A stretch of 64,000 nt of DNA from the NCBI RefSeq assembly GCF_001865675.1, contig NZ_CP011319.1:4960001-5024000 (forward strand), in the 5' to 3' direction. The position numbers were made by a program, and so were the translations under genes. Positions 60,259 through 64,000 of the stretch are shown here, in pieces. The notes under the pieces were generated by a model. That model saw only the letters and a list, made by a program, of their open reading frames with translations, made no database searches and was not told the DNA's origin. The stretch's first letter is position 1. Every line of letters begins with the position of its first letter. The stretch comes from Janthinobacterium sp. 1_2014MBL_MicDiv. GTDB taxonomy: Bacteria; Pseudomonadota; Gammaproteobacteria; Burkholderiales; Burkholderiaceae_D.

Positions 60259-63200
60259 TTAATTGGTGCACTGCCTGGCCACGCCTTCGGCCGGCGCGGG
60301 CGGCTCGATCAGCGGCATCAGGCTCGGCGCCAGCGAGACGAGCAACTGTACCGGCAAGGCGCTGGTGAAATCGTAGTTCTTCGATTCCGGCCCCCGCACA
60401 TACGCCGTCATGCTGCCATAGAAGCGTTCGCCGATATTGAAGACGAACGTGGCCGAGCGGTTCACATAGCGCGACTCGATCAGGCGGCCACCGGCGCCAT
60501 ACACGTCGAAACGCTGGTCGCCCGTGCCCGTCTTGCCGCCCATCGGGATGGGCACGCCGTCGGCGCCGACGAATGCCGTCTTCGCCCGCTTCGCCGTGCC
60601 GTCCGACACCACTTCGCGGATGGCCTTGGCCACGGCGCGCGCCACGTCCGGCGACAGCACTTGCTCCGCCTCCACCTTGCTGCCCCGCTGGAACTTGGTG
60701 TCATATGGCGTGTTGGCGGCGAAATGCATGGAATCGATGCGCACGCTCGGCTTGCGCACGCCATCGTTGATGATGATGCCCATCAACTCGGCCAGCGCGG
60801 CGGGCCGGTCGGCCGAGGCACCCAGGGTCGTCGCGTACGACGGCACGAGCGAGTCGAACGGATAGCCCATCTTCTTCCACTGGCGGTGGATTTCCAGGAA
60901 CCCTTCCACTTCCAGCAAATTGGCGATGCGGCGGTCCTGCGCATGCTTGCGGTGCGTATTGAACAGCCATTTGTACACTTCCTGGCGTTCCTTTTCGCTG
61001 GCCGCCACCATCTGCGACAGGGTGGAACCCTCGTGCTGGCGCAGGTACGCCACCATCCACAGTTCCAGCGGATGCACATTGGCGAGATAACCACGGTCGG
61101 CCAGCGACCAGTTTTCCATCGCGTACTGCTCGTACATCTTGGCCACGCGCTCGGGCGGCACTTCATTTTGCGATGGCAAGTTGGCGTTGAGGAAATCGCC
61201 GAATTCCGCCACGGTGCCCTTCGGATTGATGGTGCGGAAGATATTCGCCAGGCGCACGGGGGTCGGGCGTATGCTGGCCAGCAAGATCTTTTCCTGCTCG
61301 TCGACGCTCTTGCCACGGTATTTCTGATAGAAGCGGTGCAGGAATTCGCGCCCTTCCTTGTCGGCAAAACGGCTCAGGTACTGCGCGCGGCGCGGATCGT
61401 CGGCGTCCGCCAGCAAGGAGGCGGACGAATCGGGACGCGAAAACATGTAGTAGCGGGCCACGTCGCGCATCAGGCGCACGAACACCAGGTTGGTCGACTG
61501 GCGCAGCGCCTGCTGCAAGGTCATGATGCGGCTGTCGTCGAGCTTGGAGAAGTTGCCGAAATGGTGCAAGCCGCCGCCCGTGAAGAAGCCTTCGCCCGGG
61601 TTGCCCGAATACTTGCGTTCCATGGCGGCCGCCAGCATGGCCGGCAGCTTGCGCGCCTCGCCGAGCGGCAATGGTTTCAAATAGGCAATCGCCCACTGCG
61701 ACAGCATGTCCTTCGGATCGACGGCGATCTTGCCCAGCTCGGCGGCGCCCATGCCGCTGTAGCGCTGGTGCAGCTGGTCGATGATGTCCAGGTAGGTCAC
61801 CAGCGTGCGCAGCTTGGCCGTGGAGCCGAGGTCGAGCTTGGCGCCCTCGTTGATGTCGAGCGGCTGGTCATAGTTGTCCGTCTGCACGCGCAGCAGGTTG
61901 GCCTGCTCGCCCTTTTGCAGCAGGGTAAAGCTGTACACGACATTGGCCGGGTCGCCATTGCCCAGCATGCCCTTGCCCGTCAGGCCGGCCGCTTTCGCCA
62001 CTTCGGGGTCGCGCAGCTCGCGCAAGACCTTGGTGACGGCGTTTTGCGCCTGCGCGTCAAGCGTGCTGACCACTTTCAGGTCAAGACGGTCGAGGTTGTA
62101 CAAGCGCGGATCGCCGAGCATGCCAGCCAGGTGGTTGCGCACGGCATTCGAGGCCTTGCGCGTGACGAACGAGGTCGACGCTTCCGACTGCACGCCCGAG
62201 GCCGTCGATGGGCGCAGGCGCTCGGCGACGGCGGCATCGCGCAGCTGCGGCGAGATCACGCCCGCCTGCGCCAGCAGGCGCAGATGGCTGTTCGTCAATT
62301 CTTCCAGGTCGGCGCCGCCGGCCACCAGATAATGCGAGGGACGGCGCTGCGCGATCAGCAGGCTCAGCGCCTGCTTGTAGGCGAGCGCGCTGCCCGGCTG
62401 GTCCATATTGCCCTTGAGCAAAGTCTTGACCTCGGCGAACGGGCGGCCATACCAGACCCACATGCCGTCGCCAATGCCGTTGACTTCGCCAAAGCCGCTT
62501 TTCGCCGACAGCGGCACGGTATTGAGGTAATTGACGACGATCTTGCGCCGCGCTTCCATGGTGTTTTCGCCATCCTGGTACGAACGCAGGCTGGCCGAAA
62601 TCATCTGCAGCAGCTTGTCCTGCATGGAACTGGTGCGGCCGTCTTCCGAATGCCGGTATTTTTCGATCTGCGTGGCCAGGGTGCTGCCGCCGCCGCTGCG
62701 GTGGCCGCCAAACAGGTTCAGCGCCTTGTCGAGGACAGCCTTGCTCAGGCGGTCCCACTCCACGGCCGGGTTGCGCTCGGGCGTGCCCGGGTCGAGCAAT
62801 TCGCGGTTTTCAATGAACAGCAGGCTTTGCACGAGCGCCGGCGGCGCTTCGGCGAAGCCGTCGAACATGCGCTCCGGGTAGCTGGCGGCAAACAGGGGCG
62901 CGGCACGGCAATCGAGGATGGACAGGCCGGCGCGGTTTTTCTCGTGATACGTGGCAAAGATGCCGCGATCGACCAGCTGCACCATCTTCGGCGACATGCG
63001 CGCCTGCGCCGTGATTTCATAATCGCGCGCGTTGAGCTTGGTGATGAAGTCCGGCAGGCTGGCATAGCCGAGCCGCTCGTCGTACGGGCCATGCTGCGGG
63101 TAGCGGATGGCGTCCGCCGGCGCGGGACCGGGCTCGACCTTGTACGTCAGCTGGCGGTCCAGGCGCGTGAAGAATTCCGCCTGCAGGGCCGACGTGCGCA

Positions 63201-63387
63201 CTTCGCGCATGACGAACCAGGCCACGCCGGCGATCAGCGCCAGCGCAATGATGGCAAAGATGGGCCAGATGCGCGAACGGCGCTTCTTCGGCGGGCTCGC
63301 CGGCGGCGGGGCCTCGGCGCCCGCGTCGGGCAGTGTATCGGCTGGGGGCCGCTCTTGCGCGGCCAGGTTGACGCCTGTGTCTTTCAT
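60259..63387 (-). CDS. Bifunctional penicillin-binding protein (GT51 plus transpeptidase), divergent glycosyltransferase motifs
   Basis: A 1042-residue inner-membrane protein with one helix (about 40-60, WPIFAIIALALIAGVAWFV) and a large periplasmic part. The GT51 domain (about 180-330) keeps the first Glu (Glu193, FIENRELL) and GGGSTLATQIEK (232-243), but the position of the second catalytic Glu (RKxxE motif) reads DKLLQ (Gln261). The transpeptidase domain has all three motifs: STAK (Ser522), STN (about 660) and KTG (952-954). It is larger than class A PBP1a/1b (about 800-850). The ATG at 63385-63387 lacks a good ribosome site. It probably polymerises or crosslinks peptidoglycan; the polymerising activity is doubtful. 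Confidence 0.88.
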   Translation of the reverse strand: MKDTGVNLAAQERPPADTLPDAGAEAPPPASPPKKRRSRIWPIFAIIALALIAGVAWFVMREVRTSALQAEFFTRLDRQLTYKVEPGPAPADAIRYPQHGPYDERLGYASLPDFITKLNARDYEITAQARMSPKMVQLVDRGIFATYHEKNRAGLSILDCRAAPLFAASYPERMFDGFAEAPPALVQSLLFIENRELLDPGTPERNPAVEWDRLSKAVLDKALNLFGGHRSGGGSTLATQIEKYRHSEDGRTSSMQDKLLQMISASLRSYQDGENTMEARRKIVVNYLNTVPLSAKSGFGEVNGIGDGMWVWYGRPFAEVKTLLKGNMDQPGSALAYKQALSLLIAQRRPSHYLVAGGADLEELTNSHLRLLAQAGVISPQLRDAAVAERLRPSTASGVQSEASTSFVTRKASNAVRNHLAGMLGDPRLYNLDRLDLKVVSTLDAQAQNAVTKVLRELRDPEVAKAAGLTGKGMLGNGDPANVVYSFTLLQKGEQANLLRVQTDNYDQPLDINEGAKLDLGSTAKLRTLVTYLDIIDQLHQRYSGMGAAELGKIAVDPKDMLSQWAIAYLKPLPLGEARKLPAMLAAAMERKYSGNPGEGFFTGGGLHHFGNFSKLDDSRIMTLQQALRQSTNLVFVRLMRDVARYYMFSRPDSSASLLADADDPRRAQYLSRFADKEGREFLHRFYQKYRGKSVDEQEKILLASIRPTPVRLANIFRTINPKGTVAEFGDFLNANLPSQNEVPPERVAKMYEQYAMENWSLADRGYLANVHPLELWMVAYLRQHEGSTLSQMVAASEKERQEVYKWLFNTHRKHAQDRRIANLLEVEGFLEIHRQWKKMGYPFDSLVPSYATTLGASADRPAALAELMGIIINDGVRKPSVRIDSMHFAANTPYDTKFQRGSKVEAEQVLSPDVARAVAKAIREVVSDGTAKRAKTAFVGADGVPIPMGGKTGTGDQRFDVYGAGGRLIESRYVNRSATFVFNIGERFYGSMTAYVRGPESKNYDFTSALPVQLLVSLAPSLMPLIEPPAPAEGVARQCTN

Positions 63388-63744
63388 GGGATGCTGGGGT
63401 AAGGTTGGGTGTGGACGGCGCGGAAAATGCGGTAGCTGCACCGCACACTCGTGCGGCAATGGCTGCAATCCGCGCAGGGTAAGACCGGGGCCAGCCGTAG
63501 CTGGTCACAACGAAGCTTGCTTAACATGATGTCCATACCGGTGAATCAAAAATACGCTCTACTGCACAGGCAGGCGGCCCCGCTTCCTGCACGCGACGCC
63601 CCTGTTCACCATTCCACCACATCGGCATGAAAACGACTGACGAGCGCACACAAAAATCTTGCTTCATTGAAGATTTTCGCAAAAAAACAACGTCTTGGAC
63701 TGTACGCTCGCGAACATAGGAGCAAGGCGGGCTGGACGCCAGCG
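63388..63744. other. Intergenic region upstream of the penicillin-binding protein gene
   Basis: No gene is seen. TTGATT (63545-63550) and TGTTAA (63522-63527), 17 bases apart on the minus strand, are a weak promoter candidate. An eight-base inverted repeat AAAATCTT/AAGATTTT (63653-63677) lies farther up. Confidence 0.35.
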
Positions 63745-63772
63745 AAAAAGCCGCCGGCGCCGGGCTGGCGGC
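63745..63772 (-). terminator. Terminator of the rightmost gene
   Basis: On the minus strand GCCGCC/GGCGGC (63750-63772) encloses a GC-rich loop and is followed by five T (63745-63749), directly after the stop codon. Confidence 0.7.
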
Positions 63773-63775
63773 CGG

Positions 63776-64000
63776 TCAGATGGTGGTGTATTCCGCCTGC
63801 AAGGTATCGAGCGCGGCGCGCATCTCGGCAAAGGCGGCCGCCGCCTGCGCGGGCTCGCCCTTGACGCCCAGTTCGATATGCCGGCGCGTCTGCGCGTCGC
63901 CCACGCTGGGCAGGCTGAACACCTTGATCAGCGGAAACTCCGCCTCGAGCCGCACCATCAGCGGCGTCAGCAGCGATTCCGCCGTCTCGTACACGAGCAA
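63776..64000 (-). CDS. C-terminus of a CinA/MoaB-like molybdopterin-binding family protein (5' part outside window)
   Basis: Only the last 74 residues are present. The segment PLMVRLEAEFPLIKVFSLPS, followed by RRHIELGVKGE and AAFAEMRAALDTL, resembles the C-terminal subdomain of short CinA/competence-damage-inducible-type proteins with a MoaB-like fold found in betaproteobacteria. The start lies beyond the right edge. The call rests on this short tail, so function is uncertain. A terminator overlaps the region just after the stop. Confidence 0.6.
   Translation of the reverse strand: MLVYETAESLLTPLMVRLEAEFPLIKVFSLPSVGDAQTRRHIELGVKGEPAQAAAAFAEMRAALDTLQAEYTTI

Overview
The window is ordinary chromosomal DNA of a GC-rich betaproteobacterium. 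The orders rimP-nusA, scpB-rluB, glnE/yhdP/nitrilase/tldD, tkt-gap and glnA/DUF4124/ntrB/ntrC, the expansion of TonB-dependent receptors and the codon use suggest Oxalobacteraceae, probably Janthinobacterium or a close relative. That placement is inference. I found no tRNA, rRNA, phage, insertion sequence or CRISPR array.

Layout. 1-5 kb (minus): nusA (runs off the left edge), rimP, rluB and scpB. 5.4-7.8 kb (minus): glucokinase and a DedA-rhodanese fusion. 7.8-13.5 kb (minus): a complete oligopeptide-type ABC importer (binding protein, two permeases, fused double ATPase). 14-27.4 kb: four TonB-dependent receptors on the plus strand, interrupted by an oppositely oriented DAHP synthase gene (aroG) with a Phe/Tyr-rich leader peptide and attenuator. 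27.6-38.3 kb: tldD, a nitrilase-family amidase and yhdP (minus); glnE, a DUF1275 membrane protein and a small secreted cysteine protein (plus). 38.4-42.5 kb: gap and tkt (minus), rsmE (plus). 42.7-47.2 kb: an Oar-type receptor and a Sel1-repeat protein (minus). 47.8-52 kb: an FAD-dependent dehydrogenase, a GAF sensor kinase and corA. 52-57 kb (minus): glnA, DUF4124 gene, ntrB, ntrC. 57-64 kb: rhodanese, TAXI-family binding protein, glutathione S-transferase, an unknown 126-residue protein, a divergent GT51/transpeptidase penicillin-binding protein, and the end of a CinA/MoaB-like gene.

How parts work together. Nitrogen control dominates the right half: GlnA makes glutamine, GlnE adenylylates GlnA, and NtrB/NtrC sense and respond to nitrogen state. 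The glnA upstream region carries a sigma-54 promoter element and two NtrC-type dyads. A similar sigma-54 element plus a perfect NtrC-type dyad sits in front of the peptide importer at 13.5 kb, suggesting that peptide uptake belongs to the same regulon. The receptor cluster beside the importer could supply outer-membrane uptake, but their substrates cannot be read from sequence.

The strongest new-looking signals are the aroG attenuator with its Phe/Tyr leader peptide, the nitrogen-type promoter of the peptide importer, the tandem two-subfamily receptor array, a penicillin-binding protein with an altered glycosyltransferase motif, a small secreted four-cysteine protein, and a pair of related intergenic palindromic repeats.
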